A DNA stretch of 64,000 bases from UBA2136 sp963974105 (lineage in GTDB: Bacteria; Pseudomonadota; Alphaproteobacteria; UBA2136), in NCBI GenBank assembly GCA_963974105.1, contig CAXBBG010000001.1, forward strand, positions 434,001 through 498,000, in the 5' to 3' direction. This document shows positions 48,203 to 56,707 of the stretch, one piece after another. The stretch's first letter is position 1, and each line of letters begins with the position of its first letter. Made by a program: the position numbers and the translations under genes. The notes below the pieces were generated by a model. It did no database searches, was not told the origin of the DNA, and saw only the letters and a program-made list of their open reading frames with translations.

Positions 48203-49545
48203 TAAGCTACCTTTTCAGAGTTGTTTTGATTTAAAACACGTGGGCGGCCAATGCAAACGTAGTTAATACCTTTTTTCGCCATTTCTTCAGGGTCAAACAA
48301 GTTGCGTAAGTCTACAATTGTATTGGTTGTTGTAGAGGCTGCAACCGCACCTGTATCCATTTCTTTAAACTCTGCCCATTCTGTTAAAATAAGCGCTATG
48401 TCTGCACCTTCTAAGGCTTCGTCTTTACTGTCTACAACGTTTAAGCTTGGTAAACGCCATGTTGCTTGTTCTTTCGCTTCTGGGTCATAAGCTTTAAGAA
48501 TAGCACCCTCTTTTTCAAGTTCAGATAAAATAGTAAGGGACGGCGCATCACGCATGTCATCTGTATCTGCTTTAAAAGCTAAGCCTAAAACGGCAACTTT
48601 TTTACCTTTAACAGAGCCGCCCAGCGCACTAACTACTTTTGCAGCAAGGCGTTTTTTAATTTCTTCATTGGCTTTTATGGTTTGTTCAACAACCGTTTGC
48701 TTGATGCCTGATTCTACACCTTGGAAGGCAAGCGCGTTTGTATCCTTAGGAAAACATGAACCACCGTAACCAGGGCCAGGTTGTAAGAATTTTGAACCAA
48801 TACGACTATCAAGGCCAATACCCTTACTTACATTCATCACGTCGGCGCCTACTTTTTCACATAGAGCAGCGATTTCGTTTATAAAGGTAATTTTTGTAGC
48901 AAGGAAGGCATTGGCAGCGTATTTAATAAGCTCAGAAGATTCACGGTTTGTAATGAGAAGTGTGTAACCTTCATCTGTTTGTGGCTTGTAAATAGCGCGC
49001 ATAATATTAGCTGATTTTTCATTCGGGCAACCAACAACAATACGGTCAGGTTTCATAAAGTCATCAAGGGCAGCACCTTCACGCAAAAATTCGGGGTTTG
49101 AACAAACGTCAAATTCAGCATCAGTTACTTCTTTCATACGTGCTTCAACGCGTACACCTGTACCCACAGGAACAGTTGATTTATTTACAATAACAGTATA
49201 GCCCGTTAAGTATTTTGCAATATCTGCAGAGGCCTGTAAAACATACTGCATGTCTGCACTACCATCTTCGTCTTGTGGTGTGCCAACGGCAATAAAAACA
49301 GCGTCTGAATCTGGAATACATGTTGAGAGGTCTGTTGTAAAGTGCAGACGACCTGCCTTTTGGTTACGTGCAACCATTTCGTCAAGGCCTGGTTCATAAA
49401 TTGGGATAATGTTTTCTTCTTTGAGTTTGCGGATTTTTTCTGCGTCAATGTCAACGCAGGTTACATCCATACCCATTTCAGAGAAGCACGTGCCGCTGAC
49501 TAGACCTACATAGCCTGTTCCAATTACTGTAATGCGTGGTGTCAT
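48202..49545 (-). CDS. ugd: UDP-glucose 6-dehydrogenase
   Basis: 447 aa. It oxidises UDP-glucose to UDP-glucuronate using two NAD+. The N-terminal Rossmann motif is TVIGTGYVGLVSGTCFSEMG, and NKSTVPVGTG and NPEFLREGAALDDFMKPDRI are present. The catalytic Cys lies in GPGYGGSCFPKDTNAL (about 260). The C-terminal domain has VAVLGLAFKADTDDMRDAPS. Full length for the bacterial class. It lies 33 nt downstream of galU, which makes its substrate, and overlaps the epimerase by one base. It acts in the cytosol. Confidence 0.97.
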   Translation of the reverse strand: MTPRITVIGTGYVGLVSGTCFSEMGMDVTCVDIDAEKIRKLKEENIIPIYEPGLDEMVARNQKAGRLHFTTDLSTCIPDSDAVFIAVGTPQDEDGSADMQYVLQASADIAKYLTGYTVIVNKSTVPVGTGVRVEARMKEVTDAEFDVCSNPEFLREGAALDDFMKPDRIVVGCPNEKSANIMRAIYKPQTDEGYTLLITNRESSELIKYAANAFLATKITFINEIAALCEKVGADVMNVSKGIGLDSRIGSKFLQPGPGYGGSCFPKDTNALAFQGVESGIKQTVVEQTIKANEEIKKRLAAKVVSALGGSVKGKKVAVLGLAFKADTDDMRDAPSLTILSELEKEGAILKAYDPEAKEQATWRLPSLNVVDSKDEALEGADIALILTEWAEFKEMDTGAVAASTTTNTIVDLRNLFDPEEMAKKGINYVCIGRPRVLNQNNSEKVA

Positions 49546-49578
49546 GTGTTTATTCCTTATTTCGTAATGTTCTAAAAG

Positions 49579-50460
49579 TTATAGACCAAGTTTTTTGATG
49601 TAATCTTTAAGCAGTGGTCCAATATATTTATCTTTAAGGGCGAAGTATATGTTAGCTTGTTGAAAGCCAACTTTATCACCACAGTCAAAGCGTTGACCGT
49701 TTAAAATATAACCGTAAAATGCTTCTTTTTGAAGCAATGAGTCCATGGCATCTGTCAGTTGAATTTCGCCACCATGACCAGGTTTTGTTGTTTCTAGTTC
49801 TTTAAAGATACTGGCATTAAAAACGTAACGCCCCGTTACCGCAAGTGTTGATGGTGCGTTTTCTGGTGCAGGTTTTTCAACAAAGCCATGCGCACGTACT
49901 TTACGACCATCAAGCTTTTCGTTTTTAATGTCTAAAATACCGTAATTTTTTGTACGATCTTTTTCAACATTCATGGTTAGCACAACGTTACCGTTTGTGC
50001 GGTCGTGAATTTCTATCATTTTTTGTAGTGCATTTTCTTCGTCAGAGTAAATAATATCATCAGGAAGAAGGACAGCAAACGGTGCGTCGCCGATAATAGA
50101 TTTAGCCTGTAAAACAGCATGGCCTAAACCTAAAGGTGCGCCTTGCCTTGTGTAATAAGCACGGCAATGTGGCGGTAAGATACTTGTAACAGATTCGAGC
50201 TCTTTGAGTTTCCCTTTTTTTTCAAGCATGTCGACGAGTTCGTAAGGTTTATCGAAATGATTTTCAATAGCAGATTTACCACGGCCTGTTACAAAGACAA
50301 ACTCTTCAATACCAGCTTCTAATGCCTCTTCAACAACGTACTGAATAATTGGTTTATCAACCACAGTTAGCATTTCTTTTGGCATGGCTTTGGTTGCAGG
50401 TAGGAAGCGTGTTCCAAGCCCAGCTACTGGTAAAACGGCTATACGTACTTTTTGACTCAT
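49579..50460 (-). CDS. galU: UTP-glucose-1-phosphate uridylyltransferase
   Basis: 293 aa. It makes UDP-glucose from glucose-1-phosphate and UTP. The nucleotide-binding signature VLPVAGLGTRFLPATKAMPK is at residues 9-28, followed by EMLTVVDKPIIQYVVEEAL. AVLLPDDIIY (about 128) carries the metal-binding Asp, and GFVEKPAPENAPS and GRYVFNASIF follow. Length is normal. It lies 18 nt downstream of the large dehydratase gene and 33 nt upstream of ugd, so the precursor path GalU-Ugd-epimerase is encoded in biochemical order. Confidence 0.96.
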   Translation of the reverse strand: MSQKVRIAVLPVAGLGTRFLPATKAMPKEMLTVVDKPIIQYVVEEALEAGIEEFVFVTGRGKSAIENHFDKPYELVDMLEKKGKLKELESVTSILPPHCRAYYTRQGAPLGLGHAVLQAKSIIGDAPFAVLLPDDIIYSDEENALQKMIEIHDRTNGNVVLTMNVEKDRTKNYGILDIKNEKLDGRKVRAHGFVEKPAPENAPSTLAVTGRYVFNASIFKELETTKPGHGGEIQLTDAMDSLLQKEAFYGYILNGQRFDCGDKVGFQQANIYFALKDKYIGPLLKDYIKKLGL

Positions 50461-50478
50461 TTCTAAATCCTTTTAATT

Positions 50479-52371
50479 TTAGTCATTTTCACTATCATTT
50501 AAAGCCTGATACGGACTGTTATGTGATGGTTGATACTCTTTTACAAGTTCTTTTAATGTTTGAACAGCAAGAAATTCATTTTGTTGCTGGCAAGCAGCTT
50601 CAATTGCAGCTACTTTTTCTTGAGTTTCCTTTTTGGAGAGGCTGTTAGGATTTACAAGAAATGTTTTTTCCATGTCTGTTTTTTCCATGCCTTCTTCATT
50701 GTACCACAGCTCTTCAAAAAGCTTTTCGCCAGGGCGAAGACCTGTAATCTCAATATCAATATCTTCATAAGGCGTTAAACCGCTCAGGCGGATCATCTGC
50801 TCAGCAAGGTGCACAATTTTAACACTTTCACCCATATCAAGCATAAACAAATTACCACCATGCCCTTTTGCCGCAGCCTGTAGAATAAGCTGTGATGCTT
50901 CGGGTATGGTCATAAAGTAACGTGTGGCATCTTTATGGGTTACAGTTAAAGGACCTCCTTCAATAATTTGTTTTGTAAAAAGAGGGATAACCGAACCGTT
51001 AGATCCTAAAACATTACCAAACCTCACAGCTATAATGTCTGTAGATGTATCTTTTGAAGCGCCTAAGCTATACATTTCTGCGGCACGTTTTGTAGCACCC
51101 ATCACATTGGTTGGGTTAACAGCTTTGTCGGTTGAAACTATCACCATTTTAGGTACGCCAGCTTCAATGGCAGCATTTGTTAAAGTCATTGTACCTAGTA
51201 AATTATTTTCAATGCCAGAAATAGGGTTTGCTTCTATCATTGGCACATGTTTATAAGCGGCGGCGTGAAATATAATGCTAGGCTTGTGTTCTTTTAAAAC
51301 ATTGTTTATGTCGTCTTTATTTTTGATGTCTACTAAAATGCTAGTGCGTTTTATTTTAGGGTATTTTTTATAAAATTCCATATCAACATGATAAAGAGCG
51401 TCTTCGCTGTGATCAAGCAAGAGCATATGTTCTGGGTTATGTTTGACAATTTGTCTGCAAAGCTCGCGTCCGATAGAGCCACCTGCTCCTGTCACAAGAA
51501 TTGTTTTATTATTTAATAAATCTGCAATAGAAGAATTGTCTAACTCAACAGTATCGCGCCCTAAAAGGTCTTCAATTAACACCGGTTTAAGGTCTGTTAA
51601 TTTATTGCCGTCTTTTAGGTTCGATATTGTAGGTATGCGTTTAACAATTATATTTTGAGCTGCCGCAATGTCTATGATTTTTTTAAGTACCTCGCCCTTA
51701 GCTTCGGCAATGATAAACATTTTCACAGGGAAGCCTTTTTTATCGAGTGAGAGAAGTGTTTTGGCAAGGTTGTCTAAGGCGCTTAAAACAGGGATACCAT
51801 GGAAAAGGCGCCCTTTTTGATTATTATCTTCGTCAATTGCGCCAACAATATTAAAACGCATTGGTTTTTGACGACGGTTTTCACGCACAAATAAATCGGC
51901 TGCATCGTTTACACCGATCAATAAAACATTTTCTTGTGACTTGTGTGAGTTCAGTGCCGTTTGAAAAACTTTATCATGCCAGAGTCTTAAGAATATACGC
52001 GGGCTTGCAGAGACGGCAATTTGCAATAAAGGTAGAATAATAAAGACACTGCGTGGGAAGTTTTCAAAACCAAGCGTTGTTGATAATATAAAGCCACCAG
52101 CAGCTATGGCAAAGACGGTGGCATAGCAAAAGCGCATAAGGTCGCGTGCTGTGGTATAGCGCCATATGTTTTTATGCAGGTTAAAGTATACGTAGAAAGC
52201 TGCGCATATTACCATGTATACAAGACTGTATATCGTAAATAAAGATATGTTCTGGCTTGGTATATTGAAGTCATATCTCAGTAAAATGGCACACATCAAA
52301 GAAATACCCGCCACAAAGGTGTCAAAAGCTATTGAAATTGCAGGTTTGATAAAGTGTTTTACGTGAATCAC
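50479..52371 (-). CDS. Membrane-bound nucleotide-sugar 4,6-dehydratase (WbpM/CapD type)
   Basis: 630 aa. Four hydrophobic segments (about 10-125) are followed by a soluble region with a first Rossmann-like part (VLLIGVNDAADLFVRENRR) and the SDR domain with ILVTGAGGSIGRELCRQI (about 290). The catalytic region reads VIVSTDKAVNPTNVMGATKR, where Met takes the position of the usual Tyr (the Ser-Met-Lys form typical of WbpM-like large enzymes). The family converts UDP-GlcNAc to UDP-4-keto-6-deoxy-GlcNAc. It lies 3 nt after the polyprenyl-P transferase gene. This set parallels wbpM-wbpL in Pseudomonas. Confidence 0.92.
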   Translation of the reverse strand: MIHVKHFIKPAISIAFDTFVAGISLMCAILLRYDFNIPSQNISLFTIYSLVYMVICAAFYVYFNLHKNIWRYTTARDLMRFCYATVFAIAAGGFILSTTLGFENFPRSVFIILPLLQIAVSASPRIFLRLWHDKVFQTALNSHKSQENVLLIGVNDAADLFVRENRRQKPMRFNIVGAIDEDNNQKGRLFHGIPVLSALDNLAKTLLSLDKKGFPVKMFIIAEAKGEVLKKIIDIAAAQNIIVKRIPTISNLKDGNKLTDLKPVLIEDLLGRDTVELDNSSIADLLNNKTILVTGAGGSIGRELCRQIVKHNPEHMLLLDHSEDALYHVDMEFYKKYPKIKRTSILVDIKNKDDINNVLKEHKPSIIFHAAAYKHVPMIEANPISGIENNLLGTMTLTNAAIEAGVPKMVIVSTDKAVNPTNVMGATKRAAEMYSLGASKDTSTDIIAVRFGNVLGSNGSVIPLFTKQIIEGGPLTVTHKDATRYFMTIPEASQLILQAAAKGHGGNLFMLDMGESVKIVHLAEQMIRLSGLTPYEDIDIEITGLRPGEKLFEELWYNEEGMEKTDMEKTFLVNPNSLSKKETQEKVAAIEAACQQQNEFLAVQTLKELVKEYQPSHNSPYQALNDSEND

Positions 52372-52374
52372 TGG

Positions 52375-53376
52375 TTATTTTCCTTCTAGGTAGCGTATGC
52401 GGACGGCTACACTTGCCAGTATAACAAGTGTTATAATAAATAGCGGCATGCCAAGGTGGGTGAGATGCGCTAAAAGGGCAAAAATCATAAAGAGAAGGTT
52501 TAGCACAATGACACGCTTTACAACATCCTCATGGCTCATGCCTACTAAAACAGCGCGTTGATAAAAATGTTCCTTATGAGCTTGCCATGGTTTTTTGCCA
52601 TTAAAGGCGCGCTTGATAAGGGTAAATGTGGCATCCACAACAAACACGCTGGTGATAATGAGCCCCACCCAAATTTCACCCACAAAGTTAAATTGTAAGT
52701 TATAAATAAATAAACCACCTAAAACGAAGCCAAGGTATGTACTGCCAACGTCGCCCATAAAGATACGGGCAGGGTGCCAATTGAAACGTAAAAAACCAAC
52801 CATGCAACCAATTATAACAAGCATGATAGGCTTTATTTCAGGCAACAAAATACTCAACATAAATGCTAGTATAGCTGCCTGAGTTGCCGCAATCCCATCA
52901 ATGCCATCCATAAAATTGTAAAGGTTTAAAAACCAAACCCAAGCTAAAACAATCAAAACTTTTTCAATCCAAAAAGGTATAAGACCACCTGACAAGACAG
53001 GCAACATAAAGGTGCATATACTTACCATAGCTATATGACAGCTCAAACGCAAAAGAGGGTTAATATTATGATTGTCATCAAGCCAACCAAGATATGAAAT
53101 GAAAATGCCACCTAAGAAGAGGGTGTTTAAAAAGCTTAAGTGTGCGCTTGGCTCACCTATGTTTAACCAAATTAAAGCGAATATAGAAATAACATTTACA
53201 AAACTGTAGCCACCGCCACGAGGTGTTGGCTGTTTATGTGAGCTACGTTTTGTGACTTGATCATAAAGTCCTTTGTTAATGCAATGGCGCATGGCTTTAC
53301 CCGCATAAATAGTGCTAAATGCAAATGCTATAACGACGTATAGGCAGTCCATGGCATTGTTAAGAAAATATTCCAA
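52375..53376 (-). CDS. Polyprenyl-phosphate sugar-1-P transferase (WecA/WbpL family)
   Basis: 333 aa with about ten hydrophobic segments. Family motifs: a cytosolic loop with KQPTPRGGGYSFV, FLGWLDDNHNINPLLRL-like (actual start SYLGWLDDNHNIN), LYNFMDGIDGIAATQ with the catalytic acidic residues, FMGDVGSTYLGF, and KEHFYQRAVLVGMSHEDVV, the His-containing loop typical of the WbpL branch. It should link the first sugar phosphate to undecaprenyl phosphate at the inner membrane. It is flanked by the 4-reductase-like SDR and the dehydratase, which suggests that the first sugar is a 6-deoxy-HexNAc such as QuiNAc or FucNAc; this is inference. Confidence 0.9.
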   Translation of the reverse strand: MEYFLNNAMDCLYVVIAFAFSTIYAGKAMRHCINKGLYDQVTKRSSHKQPTPRGGGYSFVNVISIFALIWLNIGEPSAHLSFLNTLFLGGIFISYLGWLDDNHNINPLLRLSCHIAMVSICTFMLPVLSGGLIPFWIEKVLIVLAWVWFLNLYNFMDGIDGIAATQAAILAFMLSILLPEIKPIMLVIIGCMVGFLRFNWHPARIFMGDVGSTYLGFVLGGLFIYNLQFNFVGEIWVGLIITSVFVVDATFTLIKRAFNGKKPWQAHKEHFYQRAVLVGMSHEDVVKRVIVLNLLFMIFALLAHLTHLGMPLFIITLVILASVAVRIRYLEGK

Positions 53377-53388
53377 ATTTTTATACCT

Positions 53389-54279
53389 TTAAGTATTTAA
53401 GCTTTTTATGAGTTGCTGTATACCTGTTTTAAAGCTTTTTGGTTTAAAATCAAAGTCTTTTTGTGCTTCTGCATGACTAAAGTCTTTATTCTCGTTCAAA
53501 CGCAGTAATTGTTCGCCCTTAATTCTTGGTTTATTCGCCAACCATTCGTATGGTTTGAGCAACCACAAACAAGGCGTTAACGGGATAGATATTATTCTTG
53601 TTTTATGCCCAGATTCTTCACAGATTGTACGTACTATATCTTTGAAAGTTAATGGTTTTTCGCCGCTAATATTATATATTTTATTTTTAGAATGTGGGCT
53701 GAAATAAGCGCCAATGAGCGCACTTGCTACATCATCAACGTGGTTAGGCTGTTGTAATGAATTAGCCGAGCCTGGTACAAATAAAAATGGCCATTTTTGT
53801 ATATATTTCAACAACCTTTCCATGTTTCTATCGCCCTTTAGGCCATAGATCATGGTTGGGCGTACAATGGTCCAATTTAAAAGTTTAGAATTTGATATGG
53901 TTTTTTCAGCCGCCAAACGCACTTTTTTTGAACTGGCATTAAGCTTTGTAAGAAGGGCTGTGGTGCTGGTAAAAACACATTTTTTAATCCCCATTTCTTC
54001 ACAGGCAGTTACAATGTTTCCTGCGTGCCCAAACCCTAAAGATGCAACGTAAATCATACCATCTTTACCGCTTAATGCGGCTTTAATGCTTTCAATATCA
54101 TTTAGATCACCACGTACAATTGTACAATGCCCCGTGTTAATTTCAGGCGCTGTGCTGTGAGGTCTAAGCATACAAGTTATTTGCACGTCGTCACGTACGT
54201 TAAGTTGGTTTAAAACACGACCCCCAGTAAAACCTGTTGACCCAATGAGTAATATATTTTGTTTTGACTCTTTTTTCAT
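53389..54279 (-). CDS. SDR-type NAD(P)-dependent sugar reductase/epimerase, WbpV/WbpK-like
   Basis: 296 aa. The start is set at the ATG at 54279 (MKKESKQNILLIGSTGFTGG). The NAD motif is GSTGFTGG. FTSTTALLTKLNASSKKVRL occupies the catalytic region, with Lys but without a classic YxxxK. TIVRPTMIYGLKGDRNMERL and FVPGSANSLQQPNHVDDVA match UDP-4-keto-6-deoxy-HexNAc reductases. It would reduce the product of the WbpM-like dehydratase encoded two genes downstream. It is 12 nt upstream of the transferase gene. Assignment to the exact sugar isomer is not possible here. Confidence 0.78.
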   Translation of the reverse strand: MKKESKQNILLIGSTGFTGGRVLNQLNVRDDVQITCMLRPHSTAPEINTGHCTIVRGDLNDIESIKAALSGKDGMIYVASLGFGHAGNIVTACEEMGIKKCVFTSTTALLTKLNASSKKVRLAAEKTISNSKLLNWTIVRPTMIYGLKGDRNMERLLKYIQKWPFLFVPGSANSLQQPNHVDDVASALIGAYFSPHSKNKIYNISGEKPLTFKDIVRTICEESGHKTRIISIPLTPCLWLLKPYEWLANKPRIKGEQLLRLNENKDFSHAEAQKDFDFKPKSFKTGIQQLIKSLNT

Positions 54280-54348
54280 GGCGGTAGTATAGCGAATCCC
54301 GCTTAAGAGTGCAAAGGTTGACACATAATAAAAATGACGTATTTTAAA

Positions 54349-55614
54349 TTAAAGTTTTTCTTTGTGTATTTGGATGGATTTATTGAATATGGACACATAC
54401 TTTTGAGCAAGCAGGCTATGGCAATAATGCTCGCGTACAAATTTACGCCCTGCAATACCCATAGACTCTGCTTTAGCAGGGTTTTCTATAAGTTTTTTGA
54501 GTTCTTTTGCTAATATTTCAGGTTGTTCTGGCGGGCAAATAATAGCGCTTTGGCTGGCACGCAGTATATCTGCAGCTTCTCCATCAAGCATAGCCACAGT
54601 GGGTTTTTCGCTGGCCATAATTTCAAACATTTTGGATGGAATGAATGTTTTAAAACCAGGGGTGTCTTTAAGAGGGATAAAACAGGCATATGAAAGGTTG
54701 TAAAATGTCCATACACGTTCTTTGTCTTGTGCAGGTAAAAACTGAACGTTTGGCATGCCCTTAGAGAGGTTTTCTAATCTTTCTTTGTCAGCGCCACCGC
54801 CTACAAATAAAAATAAAACGTCGCTTTGGTTTATCATGATACGTGCAGCATCAATAATTTGGCCAAGAGCTTGAGATGAACCATGCGTACCAATGTAAAG
54901 AAGTACTTTTGTTTGACCTGTAAGCTGTAACTCGCCTTGCAAGCTACTCACCATACCGTTTTCTTTTGGTTGGGTCGCTACTTCTAGTTCTTGGTCGTCT
55001 ACACCATTGGTGATTACGTATAGTTTTGTTGGGTCTATGCCGCGCGAGGCAATATCCTTTGCAAAACCTTTAGTGACTGTAACAACAGAAGCTGCGCGCC
55101 TGTATAAAAATAGCTCAAGCATTTCAATTGTTTTGAGTAACGTTTCATTTTTAATAGTACCAAGCTCCTTAAAAATACCGGGCCAAAGATCGCGCACTTC
55201 AAAAACAAAGGGAACGTTCATTTTTTTAGCGAGTAACCATGCGCTGATCACAGCAAAAAATGAAGGTGAGCTCACCATAATAACATCAGGCTTTTCCAAG
55301 ACTGTTTTTGCGTGATGCCTTTTTAAGACGTTCCATGCAAATGAAAGATGTGACAATGTTTTTTTAATAAACCCATCATTTTTAGTCACATAAAACTTGT
55401 GCCTTGCGACAGTGAAGTTATCCATATTTTCAGTACTAAATTTAGGATAATTTTCATACCCTTTCATGAACTCGCCAACAGGGTGGTTAGGAACGCTGGT
55501 TAAAATAGTGACGTTTTGACCTTGTTTAACCCACGCTTTTGCAAGGCCGTGTAGCCGCGCAGATGGCGCACCTGGTTCAGGTTTGAAATATTGACAGATA
55601 ACCCATATGTTCAT
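54349..55614 (-). CDS. Glycosyltransferase family 4, WbuB-like
   Basis: 421 aa; a predicted cytosolic GT-B enzyme. The N-terminal signature ICQYFKPEPGAPSARLHGLA and TILTSVPNHPVGEFMKGYEN is typical of WbuB-like GT4 proteins (L-FucNAc or similar amino-sugar transferases). The C-terminal donor domain has LLYIGTHGSSQALGQIIDAA, FVGGGADKERLENLS, and the E-x7-E-type region FIPSKMFEIMASEKPTVAML. It probably adds the second sugar on the lipid-linked primer. It is in the operon between the DUF2939-like gene and the SDR, 69 nt from the latter. Confidence 0.88.
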   Translation of the reverse strand: MNIWVICQYFKPEPGAPSARLHGLAKAWVKQGQNVTILTSVPNHPVGEFMKGYENYPKFSTENMDNFTVARHKFYVTKNDGFIKKTLSHLSFAWNVLKRHHAKTVLEKPDVIMVSSPSFFAVISAWLLAKKMNVPFVFEVRDLWPGIFKELGTIKNETLLKTIEMLELFLYRRAASVVTVTKGFAKDIASRGIDPTKLYVITNGVDDQELEVATQPKENGMVSSLQGELQLTGQTKVLLYIGTHGSSQALGQIIDAARIMINQSDVLFLFVGGGADKERLENLSKGMPNVQFLPAQDKERVWTFYNLSYACFIPLKDTPGFKTFIPSKMFEIMASEKPTVAMLDGEAADILRASQSAIICPPEQPEILAKELKKLIENPAKAESMGIAGRKFVREHYCHSLLAQKYVSIFNKSIQIHKEKL

Positions 55615-55625
55615 GTGTTTATTTT

Positions 55626-56702
55626 CTATTTTTGTGTATTTATAAGCTCTAACTTTTCACCAGAGGTAAAGGTAATGGCCTTAATATAGTGGTTGATAAC
55701 AAGGTCTGTATTGTTTGCTTTAAAGATAATGTCATCATTCGCGCTGAGAGGGTTCATAGCCATTGGCCATGACTTTTCCACAATATCACCGACACTCATT
55801 ATGTCTGTATCTTTAATTGTTACTGTACGTAAGGCTTTCCCATCCTTATCCATAAAGCTTACCTCTGCGTGGAAATCTTGAATATCTTCTTCACCAGTAT
55901 TTTCAAATTCTATACGTAATAAAACGCGCTTTCCGCCAAATTCATTTGGTGCAACGCCTGAAGATTTTTCAATACTGCGCACGCTTAAAGCGTTTTCCAT
56001 TCTTGCTAAAATTTCTTTATTTTTAGCGTTTATTATTTTGATACGCAAAGTGTCGAGTTGTTTAAGTGTGTGACCAAGGTCTTCTACCCCTACAACCTTC
56101 CAACCCGATTCTTTTTTAATAAGATTGATTTTTATAGAAGAGCTGAAGTCTAGGTCTTTACGATAAAAGTTAAAGCTGGTGTGCGCTTTTTCACCGTTCT
56201 CTACTGTATCGGTTAAGCCTTTAAAAACAAATTCTTCACCTGCAAGGTCATACCATATTTTTTGTAACATAGGTGTGCGGCCATACAAATTTGTAATGTC
56301 ATATTTTTCAGAAAATGCGCCTTTTTTAACATATTCCAAAATTTGGTTGTTCAGGCTGTTTGCAAGCTCTGGTTTGATATAGCCTGTGAGTCGGTTACTT
56401 AAAGAGTCTCCCAATGTTTTAACCGCACCCCAAAAACCAGTTTCTTCAGTTTGTGCTGTATCATCTTCTTCAAATACTTCAGTTAAAATGTTTTCTGCAA
56501 ACAGTTTTGTGTCGACATATTTTTGAAATTTTTCTAGGTCTTGGTTTTGTAAGGCTTGTAGAGCTAATTCAACAGCGTAAGATGCAGAGTTTAATTTTTG
56601 ATTTTGATTGTAGGTGTAAAAACCAAAAAGGGCACCTAAGAGGGTTAAAATAAGTATAATAACAATGAAGAGATTTTGACGCGAAAATTTAAACATGTTC
56701 AA
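55626..56702 (-). CDS. Membrane-anchored protein, possibly DUF2939-like
   Basis: 358 aa. One N-terminal anchor (about 10-29, LFIVIILILTLLGALFGFY) is followed by a helical region SYAVELALQALQNQDLEKFQ and KYVDTKLFAENIL, resembling DUF2939, where a chain of Tyr-x-A-x-LqALxxrDxxxLxxxVD is seen. Residues 100-230 form a second conserved-looking part. The C-terminus (about 245-350) looks like a beta-sandwich (RVLLRIEFENTGEEDIQDFH, then FMDKDGKALRTVTIKDTD). The protein is predicted periplasmic. It lies 11 nt before the GT4 gene and 5 nt after the heparinase-like gene, hinting at envelope polysaccharide handling. No function is assigned. Confidence 0.6.
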   Translation of the reverse strand: MNMFKFSRQNLFIVIILILTLLGALFGFYTYNQNQKLNSASYAVELALQALQNQDLEKFQKYVDTKLFAENILTEVFEEDDTAQTEETGFWGAVKTLGDSLSNRLTGYIKPELANSLNNQILEYVKKGAFSEKYDITNLYGRTPMLQKIWYDLAGEEFVFKGLTDTVENGEKAHTSFNFYRKDLDFSSSIKINLIKKESGWKVVGVEDLGHTLKQLDTLRIKIINAKNKEILARMENALSVRSIEKSSGVAPNEFGGKRVLLRIEFENTGEEDIQDFHAEVSFMDKDGKALRTVTIKDTDIMSVGDIVEKSWPMAMNPLSANDDIIFKANNTDLVINHYIKAITFTSGEKLELINTQK

Positions 56703-56707
56703 ACCTT